Shown here one piece after another: positions 7,857 to 16,062 of a DNA stretch of 64,000 bases. The position numbers and the translations under genes were made by a program. Within the stretch, counting starts at the first letter, position 1; each line of letters begins with the position of its first letter. The DNA lies in assembly GCA_000702245.1 (NCBI GenBank), contig JNKY01000017.1:124001-188000 (forward strand), written 5' to 3'. The stretch comes from Lachnospiraceae bacterium C6A11 (GTDB lineage: Bacteria; Bacillota; Clostridia; Lachnospirales; Lachnospiraceae). The notes beneath the pieces are model-generated. The model searched no databases and was not told the origin of the DNA. It saw only the letters and a list, made by a program, of their open reading frames with translations.

Positions 7857-10244
7857 CTATAAAATAGGTCTCTCAAAATGGCCATCTGTTGTTTTACGGC
7901 CTTTTGTTATAGGACCGAAGGAACCATTGCAAATACATCTAAGTATTTCTGCAATATCAGCCGGGCTTTCATTATGAAGACTGATGATAAGGGTATCATA
8001 GTCGATTCTGTCTTCATCAAGCCTGTCGATGTCAAGCGTGGTTAGCCTTCCATCGAGAAGCCTATTATAGCATAAAGTATTGCTTTGAACATACTTGAAG
8101 GCGTTATTTCGCTCATCTTTAATAAAACCTTTAGATTTTTGGGCGGTTATCATAAGGCTTTCCTGTCCGTAAATATAGATGCCTCTGCCAGCTCTCATAG
8201 GGAAACTGAGCTCACGAAGCTCCTTTGCAGTGAGTTCATGAGAGTATTCAAAGCTGACCGATTTGAATCTGTCCTTTACGAGATCATATAAAAAGCTGAT
8301 GCATCTGTTATTATAGGCATAAAGCGACGATGCAAGAATTATATCCTTGTCGAAGCTGTCCGATCTGTTAAGAATCATTGAAAGATCGTCGATATTTCTG
8401 ATATATAAAGCGTCAAATGAATTATTATTTAATAAAGTATTAGAATGTATCAAATTATAAAGTGATGAAAAATATGCTTCATCCTCTTCTCTATGTATGT
8501 AAGGAAATGCAGCGGCTGTCCTGCCATATTTTGAAAATACGCCATTTAGTTCACATAATGAAATTATGGTAACCATATCGGTATTAAGTCCGAATTCAAG
8601 ATCGTATTTTTTGCATAATTCATCGACAAGCTCTTCATCTCCTTCAAGAGTCTGTTTTAATCCCTCAGCCGATTCCGTTGTTTCGGGCATAATAAACAGC
8701 TTCTTATTTCCGGCTGCAATAATATCTGAAATATCCAGCCTTGCTGTATTTTCGGATATTGAAACTCTTCTATATCCGGAAAGGATCTCCTCATCCAGCT
8801 TCTGCAATGCTTCTCTTCTAAGCTGCTTGATCTCACCAAAGCTGATAAAGCTTGAATTATCGTTATCTATAGTTAGCTCGTTCAGATAATAGCCGGATTC
8901 ACCAAGTCCTCTGAGCTTATCCATGATCTGATCATCTGTTACTGTTCTCTTCTCGGCCGGAGAAACCACATTTCCCTCTACACTAACAGTTTTACTGCCT
9001 GAGCTAAGACTTATACTCAGCTTTTCACCGTTATGAAGCTTAAGTATAATATCAATAGGCATTAGCTTTTCCTTCTTGATAAGAGAAGACTCAATCTCTT
9101 CCATAAGGCTGTTATTTATCTTTCTATAAACAACAGTACCCTTCTTAATCTTGCCTGATGATGCTGCATTGAAGGAAGCTCTGTTTCCGGCGGCTATAAC
9201 AGAATTAGAGGTCACTTCAACAGTCTCATTACCGGCAATATTCATAGTGAGTATATCTCTTACGCCAATATTCTTAGTAACATCTATCTCGACCTTACCA
9301 TGACCTGCCGAAACAACTGTACCAACCTTGAGTCCCTTATGACCGTTATAGTTTTTATCTATCATTTCATCAGAATAAGCCTTCTCAAAATATCCCTTGC
9401 AGAATCCTCCTCTACTGAAGGTCTCGGAAAGCCTTTCTATGTATTTCTCACATTTATCCATGGAAAAACAGCCGGAAATATGATCGTCAGCCATCTGCCT
9501 GTAGGCATCAACGACTGCGGCTGTATAATAGGCACCTTTCATCCTGCCCTCAATCTTAAGAGAATCGATTCCGGCATCTATAAGCTGCGGAACGTAAGGC
9601 AGGGCGCACATATCCTTCATGGACATAAGGTATTTGTCGTTATAAAGTCTGCGGCAAGGCTGGGCACAGCGTCCTCTGTTACCGCTTCTGTCACCTATCA
9701 TGCTGCTCATCAGACAGCGTCCGCTGTAGCAGTAACACATGGCACCATGAACAAATACCTCAACTTCGGTATCGACCTTCTTCTTGATATTTATGACCTC
9801 ATCAAGAGTTAGTTCCCTGGCCGGAATTATTCTTTCAGCGCCGAGATCCTTAAGTAGCTGAGCCCCTTCAGCGGAACAGATATTCATCTGAGTGCTTGCA
9901 TGTATAGGAAGATCCGGAAAACTTGTCTTTATCACATCAAAAACGCCGAGATCCTGAACAATAACAGCATCCAGACCGGTCTCGTAAAACGGTCTAAGAT
10001 ACATAGGAAGTTCGCTTATCTCAGCATTTTTAAAAAGGGTGTTAACAGTCAGATAAACCTTAACACCCTTTAAATGAGCTTTATCAATTACATTGCAGAG
10101 AGTTTTTTCGTCAAAATTCTCTGCATAGGCTCTTGCTCCGAATCTGTTACCTGCAAGATAAACAGCATCAGCGCCTGCATTTACGGCTGCCTCAAAGGAT
10201 GCCATGCTTCCGCATGGAGCAAGTACTTCGATACTTTTTGTCAT
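7857..10244 (-). CDS. U32-family peptidase-like protein with DUF3656-type C-terminus
   Basis: The 795-residue protein begins with the U32 barrel (SIEVLAPCGSMASFEAAVNAG) and contains the family signature around residues 161-197, with Cys at 170, 172, 177, 193 and 197 in FVHGAMCYCYSGRCLMSS and GRCAQPC. The four-cysteine cluster suggests an iron-sulfur cluster. Well-studied relatives such as RlhA and TrhP make 5-hydroxycytidine or 5-hydroxyuridine in RNA, so an RNA-modifying role is more likely than proteolysis, which was the original family label. The long C-terminal part fits the larger RlhA-like branch. Its ATG overlaps the zapA stop as ATGA, so the two are translated together. Confidence 0.88.
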   Translation of the reverse strand: MTKSIEVLAPCGSMASFEAAVNAGADAVYLAGNRFGARAYAENFDEKTLCNVIDKAHLKGVKVYLTVNTLFKNAEISELPMYLRPFYETGLDAVIVQDLGVFDVIKTSFPDLPIHASTQMNICSAEGAQLLKDLGAERIIPARELTLDEVINIKKKVDTEVEVFVHGAMCYCYSGRCLMSSMIGDRSGNRGRCAQPCRRLYNDKYLMSMKDMCALPYVPQLIDAGIDSLKIEGRMKGAYYTAAVVDAYRQMADDHISGCFSMDKCEKYIERLSETFSRGGFCKGYFEKAYSDEMIDKNYNGHKGLKVGTVVSAGHGKVEIDVTKNIGVRDILTMNIAGNETVEVTSNSVIAAGNRASFNAASSGKIKKGTVVYRKINNSLMEEIESSLIKKEKLMPIDIILKLHNGEKLSISLSSGSKTVSVEGNVVSPAEKRTVTDDQIMDKLRGLGESGYYLNELTIDNDNSSFISFGEIKQLRREALQKLDEEILSGYRRVSISENTARLDISDIIAAGNKKLFIMPETTESAEGLKQTLEGDEELVDELCKKYDLEFGLNTDMVTIISLCELNGVFSKYGRTAAAFPYIHREEDEAYFSSLYNLIHSNTLLNNNSFDALYIRNIDDLSMILNRSDSFDKDIILASSLYAYNNRCISFLYDLVKDRFKSVSFEYSHELTAKELRELSFPMRAGRGIYIYGQESLMITAQKSKGFIKDERNNAFKYVQSNTLCYNRLLDGRLTTLDIDRLDEDRIDYDTLIISLHNESPADIAEILRCICNGSFGPITKGRKTTDGHFERPIL

Positions 10245-10645
10245 TCTTTTCTGTCCCTTTCAGCCTCAAGCTGAACTATCTTTCTTTGGAGAGCTGTGAT
10301 CTGCTCTTTATATTCTTCAACAAGCTTAAGAGATGCCTCGTGCTTGATCTGAGCCTCGATCACTTCGTGTCTCAGATCGTAAAGCTGCTTCTCCTTATCG
10401 GAATCATCTCTTACAGCCTCGTCAGCAATCTTCTTAGCTTTAAAATAATCATCTGCTATATTTAATGCAAGGAGAACTCCCTGATATTCCGTATTCATTC
10501 TTCTGTACTGCTCTGAGGTCTTACATTCGGATATCTTGCCATTGATATAGTTTGCGACATTCTGAAGGTAATCCTCTCCTTCATATCCGCTGAGTGTATA
10601 TACCTTGCCGTTTATTACAACAGGAATATCGATCTTCTGTGCCAT
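10241..10645 (-). CDS. zapA: Cell division protein ZapA
   Basis: The 134-residue protein has the ZapA fold: an N-terminal strand pair (IDIPVVINGKVYTLSGYEGEDY) followed by helix ANYINGKISE and a C-terminal coiled coil from about residue 60 to the end, rich in Lys/Glu/Gln. ZapA binds and bundles FtsZ filaments at the division site. AAGGAGAAGG precedes the ATG. It lies 20 bases after ruvB and overlaps the U32 gene by four bases, a pairing of zapA with U32 genes that is common in Firmicutes. Confidence 0.93.
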   Translation of the reverse strand: MAQKIDIPVVINGKVYTLSGYEGEDYLQNVANYINGKISECKTSEQYRRMNTEYQGVLLALNIADDYFKAKKIADEAVRDDSDKEKQLYDLRHEVIEAQIKHEASLKLVEEYKEQITALQRKIVQLEAERDRKE

Positions 10646-10665
10646 TTTCCTTCTCCTTCACCTAT

Positions 10666-11679
10666 TTAATCATTGTTTCCAAGAAGATGAGTCAGATTAA
10701 AATGCTTGTAGCAAAGCTCTGTTACAACTCGTCCTCTTCCTGTCCTGTTTATGAAGCCGTTCTTGATAAGATATGGCTCATAAACCTCTTCTATCGTACC
10801 TGCATCCTCACCGATTGCCGCAGCAAGTGTATCAAGTCCCACAGGTCCTCCGTTGAATTTGTATATGATGGTATTTATGATATTTCTGTCTGTATCATCA
10901 AGTCCTGCCGAGTCTACATCGAGACGGTCAAGCGCTTCCTTGGCCATATTATAGTCGATAAGCTTCTTTCTTTCAACCTCGGCGAAATCCCTGACTCTTC
11001 TGAGCAGACGGTTTGCGATTCGCGGCGTTCCTCTTGACCTTTTGGCAAGCTCGAGAGCACCCTCTTCGTCGATGTCCATACCCAGTACTCCGGCTGATCT
11101 TTTGATGATCATCATAAGCTCGCTGACGTTATAAAACTCAAGTCTGCTGATTACTCCGAAGCGGTCTCTGAGAGGTGCGGTAAGCATTCCTGCTCTTGTT
11201 GTGGCACCGATAAGAGTGAACTTTGGTAGATCAAGCCTTATTGACTTGGCTCCCTGTCCTTTCCCGATTACAATATCTATTGCGAAATCCTCCATCGCCG
11301 GATAGAGAACCTCTTCAACCTGCCTGTTGAGACGATGTATCTCGTCTATAAAGAGCACGTCATTCTCGGAAAGGTTATTGAGTATTGCCGCAAGCTCGCC
11401 AGGCTTCTCAATAGCCGGTCCTGAGGTTATCTTGATGCTGACTCCCATTTCTTCTGCAACTATATTTGCAAGGGTGGTCTTACCAAGTCCCGGAGGTCCG
11501 TATAGAAGTATATGATCAAGGCTTTCTTTTCTCTTCTTTGCCGCCTCGATAAATACCTTCAGGTTCTGCTTCACCTTTTCCTGACCGATATATTCATTTA
11601 AGCTTGTAGGTCGAAGCCCTTTCTCTAACTTTTCTTCCTCGGGCATGACCTCAGTTGTAATGATACGTCTTTTTTCCAT
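10666..11679 (-). CDS. ruvB: Holliday junction branch migration helicase RuvB
   Basis: RuvB is the AAA+ hexamer motor that, with RuvA, drives Holliday junction branch migration. The 337-residue sequence has Walker A GPPGLGKT at 61-68, Walker B VLFIDEIH at 108-115, the sensor region [21 protein letters not shown], and the C-terminal winged helix ending in [14 protein letters not shown]. No good ribosome site precedes the ATG at 11679, which is 30 bases after ruvA; coupling to ruvA is likely. RuvC is not in the window. Confidence 0.98.
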   Translation of the reverse strand: MEKRRIITTEVMPEEEKLEKGLRPTSLNEYIGQEKVKQNLKVFIEAAKKRKESLDHILLYGPPGLGKTTLANIVAEEMGVSIKITSGPAIEKPGELAAILNNLSENDVLFIDEIHRLNRQVEEVLYPAMEDFAIDIVIGKGQGAKSIRLDLPKFTLIGATTRAGMLTAPLRDRFGVISRLEFYNVSELMMIIKRSAGVLGMDIDEEGALELAKRSRGTPRIANRLLRRVRDFAEVERKKLIDYNMAKEALDRLDVDSAGLDDTDRNIINTIIYKFNGGPVGLDTLAAAIGEDAGTIEEVYEPYLIKNGFINRTGRGRVVTELCYKHFNLTHLLGNND

Positions 11680-11709
11680 TTCTAAAATACAATTGATTTT
11701 AACTATTAA

Positions 11710-12303
11710 TTACATCTTCTTCAGTGCAGCCTTGATAAGCTCTTCAACAGACATGTCATCCCGTCCTTCAACCTTCTTGATGGCACGGAGTGCATCCATA
11801 TTTGAGTAACCAAGAGCCGTAAGAGCCATAGCTGCTTCTGTAGTGATACTTTCATCCTGCTTTATGTCAGTGTAACCTTCATCGACACCCATATCGCCAA
11901 GATCGATCTTATCCTTCAGATCGATTATGACTCTCTGCGCAGTCTTGCCGCCTATACCGTTTGCGCGACTGATAGCCTTCGCATCCTGTGACAGGATAGC
12001 CATATAAAGCTCATCAACGGTAAGCTCGGAAAGGATAGCCACAGCGCCCTTAGGACCGATACCGCTTATGCCGATCAGGCTCTTAAAAGCCTCTCTTTCA
12101 CGCTTATCGATAAAGCCAAACAGAGTCATGATATCTTCCCTGACATAAAGGTAGGTAAATACCTTCATCTCGCTTCCTTTTTCCGGAAGCTTCCTTAGAA
12201 AATTATCCGAGCAGATGATCTCAAAACCGATCCCGCTGCCGTTTTCTATTGTAATACTTTCACTTGTTATATCGGATAAAATACCCTTGATATATGAAAT
12301 CAT
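11710..12303 (-). CDS. ruvA: Holliday junction DNA-binding protein RuvA
   Basis: The 197-residue protein has the three RuvA domains: N-terminal OB fold (MISYIKGILSDITSES), central helix-hairpin-helix motifs (LIGISGIGPKGAVAIL and RANGIGGKTAQRVI), and the small C-terminal domain (AAMALTALGYSNMDALRAIK) that contacts RuvB. It tetramerises on four-way junctions. AGAGG precedes the ATG. The gene lies just behind the terminator of the divIVA-like gene, so it is transcribed either by readthrough or from a promoter not recognised here. Confidence 0.98.
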   Translation of the reverse strand: MISYIKGILSDITSESITIENGSGIGFEIICSDNFLRKLPEKGSEMKVFTYLYVREDIMTLFGFIDKREREAFKSLIGISGIGPKGAVAILSELTVDELYMAILSQDAKAISRANGIGGKTAQRVIIDLKDKIDLGDMGVDEGYTDIKQDESITTEAAMALTALGYSNMDALRAIKKVEGRDDMSVEELIKAALKKM

Positions 12304-12320
12304 ATAAACCTCTGATATTT

Positions 12321-12350
12321 AAAAAGGTGCCGCAAGCTGCAGCACCCTTT
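12321..12350 (-). terminator. Intrinsic terminator after the DivIVA-like gene
   Basis: On the minus strand AAAGGGTGC and GCACCTTTTT form a stem around a GC-rich loop that can extend pairing (GCAG/TTGC), ending in five U residues. It stands 17 bases after the stop at 12367 and 18 bases before ruvA, so it may attenuate rather than fully separate the two. Confidence 0.8.
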
Positions 12351-12366
12351 AATAAGCGAACTGATT

Positions 12367-12960
12367 TTACAGGAATTCGAAATCTGCATCTTCCTCTTCT
12401 TCGCCGTCGCCGATCATAACCTTGTTTGGCTTTCTGTTATCTTCAATCTCGCCAACAAATACTTCATCATCGTCGCCACCTAATACATCTGCAGCCTTCT
12501 CTTCTGCTTCCTTGAAGAACTTAGATGTTGCAGAAGACTTCTCTTCCTTAGCAGGCTCTGCCTTCTTCTCAGCCTTTGGCTCTGCCTTTACTTCAGGCTT
12601 TACATCGGCTGCTGCTTCACCCTTAACGATTCTCTCGCTCTCGGCTTTAGCTCTGGCAATAATGTCAGCTGCTGATTTCTGAGCTTCCTCTATAATTTTC
12701 TGGGCCTTAGCCTGATCAGCGGCACTAGCTTCACCTGATCCTCCTGCGTTAGCCTTTTTCTCAAGATCGAATATCTTAAGTCGTGAATCTTCAATCGTTT
12801 TCTTAAGTTTCTCATTCTCCTCTGATAATCTGTTGTTCTCTGAAACAGCCTCATCATATGCTTTGTAAACACTGTCCTTGAATGAATCAACATCAATTTT
12901 GTTATATCCGAAGAGACCCTTCTTGAAAGAAGTTGTTTTTATATCGATTGGTTGAATCAT
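12367..12960 (-). CDS. DivIVA-domain protein
   Basis: This 197-residue protein opens with the DivIVA lipid-binding region (IDIKTTSFKKGLFGYNKIDV, with the typical Phe-Lys-x-Gly and GY motifs) and a coiled coil at about residues 30-65. A second helical stretch (QAKAQKIIEEAQKSAADIIA) is followed by an Ala/Glu/Lys/Pro-rich linker and an acidic tail. Family members sense membrane curvature and recruit division or pole proteins. ATG at 12960 is preferred to the one at 12978: it has GGAGGG about 10 bases upstream, and the mapped promoter would leave only about 12 bases before the earlier ATG. Confidence 0.85.
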   Translation of the reverse strand: MIQPIDIKTTSFKKGLFGYNKIDVDSFKDSVYKAYDEAVSENNRLSEENEKLKKTIEDSRLKIFDLEKKANAGGSGEASAADQAKAQKIIEEAQKSAADIIARAKAESERIVKGEAAADVKPEVKAEPKAEKKAEPAKEEKSSATSKFFKEAEEKAADVLGGDDDEVFVGEIEDNRKPNKVMIGDGEEEEDADFEFL

Positions 12961-12996
12961 AACTACTATGCCCTCCATACAAAATATTCTTATATA

Positions 12997-13024
12997 ATTA
13001 TATCATGTATTTTTATCAAATCAA
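12997..13024 (-). promoter_or_regulatory. Promoter of the DivIVA-like gene
   Basis: On the minus strand TTGATT (13019-13024), a 16-base spacer and a perfect TATAAT (12997-13002) predict a start near 12990, 30 bases before the chosen ATG. Confidence 0.7.
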
Positions 13025-13081
13025 TACCCACTTTAACCAAAATTTACATAAATAATTTGGAAAACTATTATGCAGGTGCTA

Positions 13082-13363
13082 CTACGCGTTTTTCTTTGAT
13101 TCCTGTATCTTTCTGTGCTGATAATCGCGGCTGATCTCCAGTATTTTCTTGATAAATACCATATATTCTTCTTTGATATCAGGATCGATATAGGCTGTAA
13201 GCTTCTCAACAACCTCCTTCTCACGATCAGGCTTATAGATATTATCACCGGTCTGGGCCTTGATCATAGCTATCTCCTTGGAAACAGCCATCCTTTTGAT
13301 AAAGAGTTTCTTCAGTTCCGAATCGATCTTATCGATCTCGCATCTTGCTTCTGTCAGATTCAT
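13082..13363 (-). CDS. Chorismate mutase (AroQ type), single-domain
   Basis: The 93-residue all-helical protein matches the AroQ chorismate mutase domain: MNLTEARCEIDKIDSELKKL, then KRMAVSKEIAMIK, then PDREKEVVEKL. Family active-site positions R7, R24-equivalent, K35-equivalent and the R of the PxRE motif can be seen. It converts chorismate to prephenate for Phe and Tyr synthesis. ATG at 13363 is chosen because AAGGAG lies 6 bases upstream; the frame is open 12 codons further. It has its own promoter and no aromatic-pathway gene beside it. Confidence 0.85.
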   Translation of the reverse strand: MNLTEARCEIDKIDSELKKLFIKRMAVSKEIAMIKAQTGDNIYKPDREKEVVEKLTAYIDPDIKEEYMVFIKKILEISRDYQHRKIQESKKNA

Positions 13364-13405
13364 TTCATTCTCCTTGCTGCAAATTAATATATCAATCAAA
13401 TAATG

Positions 13406-13434
13406 ATAATACTAACAAATACATCATTTATCAA
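13406..13434 (-). promoter_or_regulatory. Promoter of the chorismate mutase gene
   Basis: On the minus strand TTGATA (13429-13434), a 17-base spacer and TATTAT (13406-13411), each 5 of 6 to consensus. The -35 box overlaps the stop codon of the preceding DHHW gene. Confidence 0.65.
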
Positions 13435-14561
13435 TATAACATTTTATAATTTGTATCGGTATTCAGGAAATCAATATTATTTATGAGTATCATCCTTACG
13501 ATACCCTTCTCCTCAATAAGCTTGCTTACACTCTCGTGATAATACCTGAGATCTACAACATAAATATCTCTGTAGGTAGCTGCAAGATAAGGGATCATCG
13601 CATGGGCATAGGAATCCTTCACGATAAGAATAGGCTTATCATTTTCATCTCCCGGATTCACCCTTGCATCGCTTGTAATATGGACGATGGAATGATTTCC
13701 GTCAAGAAATACAGTGTATTTATCCTTGATCTCCAGGTTTTCCTTATGGAACATCGTATCCTCTTCCCAGCCCTCGTCAAGGTATTCTACATGATAATTT
13801 AAATAAGTGTCCTCTGACGCTTCGATGTAATCACCTTCGATACCAAACTTTGGAGCCTTTGAATAAAGGGTTCCGTAGAAGCGGTCTTCTCCCGAATATA
13901 CAGGCTGATAGGTCAAATACCCCGGAATAGTTATACCAAGATCATAAGCCAGACATTGATAGCCAATCCCTGCCCCCTGATAGGTCCAGTGATGATCAGT
14001 TTTGAAGAATATATATTGATCCTTCCACTGCCTGAGGACATTTGTTGCATCCGTCAGAACGATATCGTCCGAAAGATTTTCATGAATGTAGTCAAGTGCC
14101 TGTCCCTGATCGTCAATCGGTGCACCGGTAGGCAGTTCGTCATTATAAATATATGACGCAGTGGCTGTGATAAACATATTTACAGGGAGCTCAGGATGAG
14201 CCTCCTTAAATTCATTTATGTATCTGATGTTATCACCGAGGATCTTCTCGTTATATTGGAAATCCTGAATGATCCTGTCATCTGTGATATAAACGCCATT
14301 TATCAGTCTCTGACCTAGAAGGTATGAAACTGAGGTATCAAGCCGTACATAATCATCCTTGAATATGATCTGATCGGACATGTATTCCTCGAATTCATCC
14401 ATGAACTTACCGCTCAAAACAGTCTTAAAGCTGAGGTCCGGAAAAGCCTTCAGGGTGCGGTTCTCCATATCGGAAAACTCTCTATCCTTAAGGATGATGC
14501 TTCCGACTGAAATAACGGCGATATATGCAATAAATACGATTATTATCAGTTTATTTCTCAT
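13431..14561 (-). CDS. DHHW-family protein (AlgJ/AlgX-like acyl-transfer partner)
   Basis: The 376-residue protein has one N-terminal membrane segment (residues about 5-25) and an extracytoplasmic domain containing the family motif TDHHWT near residue 195 and the conserved DREFSDMENR near the start. DHHW proteins are SGNH-like relatives that usually work with an MBOAT protein to O-acetylate an exported polysaccharide; here the MBOAT gene is directly upstream, 69 bases away, so they form one unit. The acceptor polymer cannot be identified from the window. AGGA precedes the ATG. Confidence 0.85.
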   Translation of the reverse strand: MRNKLIIIVFIAYIAVISVGSIILKDREFSDMENRTLKAFPDLSFKTVLSGKFMDEFEEYMSDQIIFKDDYVRLDTSVSYLLGQRLINGVYITDDRIIQDFQYNEKILGDNIRYINEFKEAHPELPVNMFITATASYIYNDELPTGAPIDDQGQALDYIHENLSDDIVLTDATNVLRQWKDQYIFFKTDHHWTYQGAGIGYQCLAYDLGITIPGYLTYQPVYSGEDRFYGTLYSKAPKFGIEGDYIEASEDTYLNYHVEYLDEGWEEDTMFHKENLEIKDKYTVFLDGNHSIVHITSDARVNPGDENDKPILIVKDSYAHAMIPYLAATYRDIYVVDLRYYHESVSKLIEEKGIVRMILINNIDFLNTDTNYKMLY

Positions 14562-14630
14562 TATACTATCCTAAATAAAATCAATGGTTACAGTTAAAAT
14601 AAAGTAACTATATTTACGTCTTAAAAGTCA

Positions 14631-16046
14631 TCAGAACCTGAAATAAAGGAACGGATTAAAAGAATCGCTTGCAAGTCCTGCCGTAGCAAGTGTCATTACG
14701 GCAAGTATGAACAGTACGGTAAGCACTGTATAGAATGCATTGTAATTCCAATAGATCAGCTTATCCCTGAGATTCTTAACAAGTAAGGTCGAACCTACAG
14801 CTGCAATGATAAATACAGCCAGGTATGATAACAGATAGAAGCTTGTTTCGCTGTTCCATGCCGAGAGGCCGCTAAGACCGAACATCCTTGAAAGTACTCT
14901 TCCAAGCTTAGGCAGGCTGTCGTTAGCAAAGATGACCCATCCCAGATTGATCAGGAACAGACTGTAAATATGCTGCAGGAATTTCGGCAGCTTCTCGAGA
15001 ACCTTCAGGAGGAAGCTCTTCTCGATGATAAGTATTATAAAGTAATACAGTCCCCATATGATGAAGTTCCACTCGGCACCGTGCCAGAAACCGGTCAGAA
15101 GCCAGACTATAAAGAGGTTGAAGAACATTCTGCCCTTCTTACATCTGTTGCCTCCGAGAGGTATATAAACATAATCCTTGAACCAGGTTGAAAGTGACAT
15201 ATGCCACCTTCTCCAGAATTCGGTTATACTTCTTGAGATATACGGATGATCGAAGTTCTCAAGAAACTTAAAGCCGAACATCCTTCCGAGACCGATAGCC
15301 ATATCGGAATAACCGGAAAAGTCAAAATATATCTGGAAAGAAAAAGCGAAGGACGCAAGCCAGTACATGGCAACAGTTGCTTCATTCTTAGGAACAGCCA
15401 TAAGTGTTTCGTAGATCTCTCCGACTGTATTTGCTATAAGAACCTTCTTTCCGAGTCCGGCGGTGAATCTGAGAACACCGGAAGCAAAAAGCTCTGTGGT
15501 TTCTTTCCTCTCCTTAAGCTGCTTTTCGATGGTGCTGTATCTAACGATAGGACCTGCAATAAGCTGCGGGAAAAGTGTTATATAGGCCGCAAGGTCAATG
15601 AGATTCCTCTGTGGCTCAACATCGCCTCTATACACATCGATGGTATATGAAAGTATCTGGAAGGTATAGAAGGATATTCCAAGTGGCAGAGCTATATCAA
15701 GAAGCTTTGCCGTAGTTCCGGTCAGCTTGCTGAAGTTTGATATAAAGAAGTTGCTGTATTTGAAAAATATCAGTATTCCAAGGTCGATAACCACCGAAAG
15801 GATAACAAACAGCTTGGCTCGTCCCATCTTCTCCTTCTTCTTGAAGGCTCCTATAAGGAGTCCGCAGATATAGCCTGCGAAGATAGACACCACCATGACT
15901 ATTATGTATTTGGGTTCTCCCCAGCCGTAAAATACGAGGCTGACGAGTAGTAGTATAAAGTTCCTGAACTTCCTAGGCACTGCAAAATACAGCAAAAGCA
16001 CTACAGGAAGAAAGGCATATAAAAATGTGATACTTGAAAAAAGCAT
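14631..16046 (-). CDS. MBOAT-family membrane O-acyltransferase
   Basis: The 471-residue polytopic protein is an AlgI/DltB/PatA-like membrane-bound acyltransferase that carries an acyl group across the membrane for sugar acetylation. Signatures are LLLVSLVFYGWGEPKY at the N-terminus, LPLGISFYTFQILSYTIDVYRG, the motif YFDFSGYSDMAIGLGRMFGF, RRWHMSLSTWFKDYVYIPLG, and the catalytic-histidine region LLTGFWHGAEWNFIIWG. ATG at 16046 is chosen because AGAGGAAA lies just before it; the frame is open for 28 further codons into the helicase gene. It pairs with the DHHW gene downstream. Confidence 0.93.
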   Translation of the reverse strand: MLFSSITFLYAFLPVVLLLYFAVPRKFRNFILLLVSLVFYGWGEPKYIIVMVVSIFAGYICGLLIGAFKKKEKMGRAKLFVILSVVIDLGILIFFKYSNFFISNFSKLTGTTAKLLDIALPLGISFYTFQILSYTIDVYRGDVEPQRNLIDLAAYITLFPQLIAGPIVRYSTIEKQLKERKETTELFASGVLRFTAGLGKKVLIANTVGEIYETLMAVPKNEATVAMYWLASFAFSFQIYFDFSGYSDMAIGLGRMFGFKFLENFDHPYISRSITEFWRRWHMSLSTWFKDYVYIPLGGNRCKKGRMFFNLFIVWLLTGFWHGAEWNFIIWGLYYFIILIIEKSFLLKVLEKLPKFLQHIYSLFLINLGWVIFANDSLPKLGRVLSRMFGLSGLSAWNSETSFYLLSYLAVFIIAAVGSTLLVKNLRDKLIYWNYNAFYTVLTVLFILAVMTLATAGLASDSFNPFLYFRF

Positions 16047-16062
16047 GTATTTCCTCTGTTTA

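Noticed and set aside
11640-11675. On the minus strand the start of ruvB reads GACGTATC then TTACAACTGAG, strikingly like the hairpin core.
   Set aside because: It encodes the conserved RuvB N-terminus (RRIITTEV), has no pairing arms around it, and lies in coding sequence; taken as coincidence.
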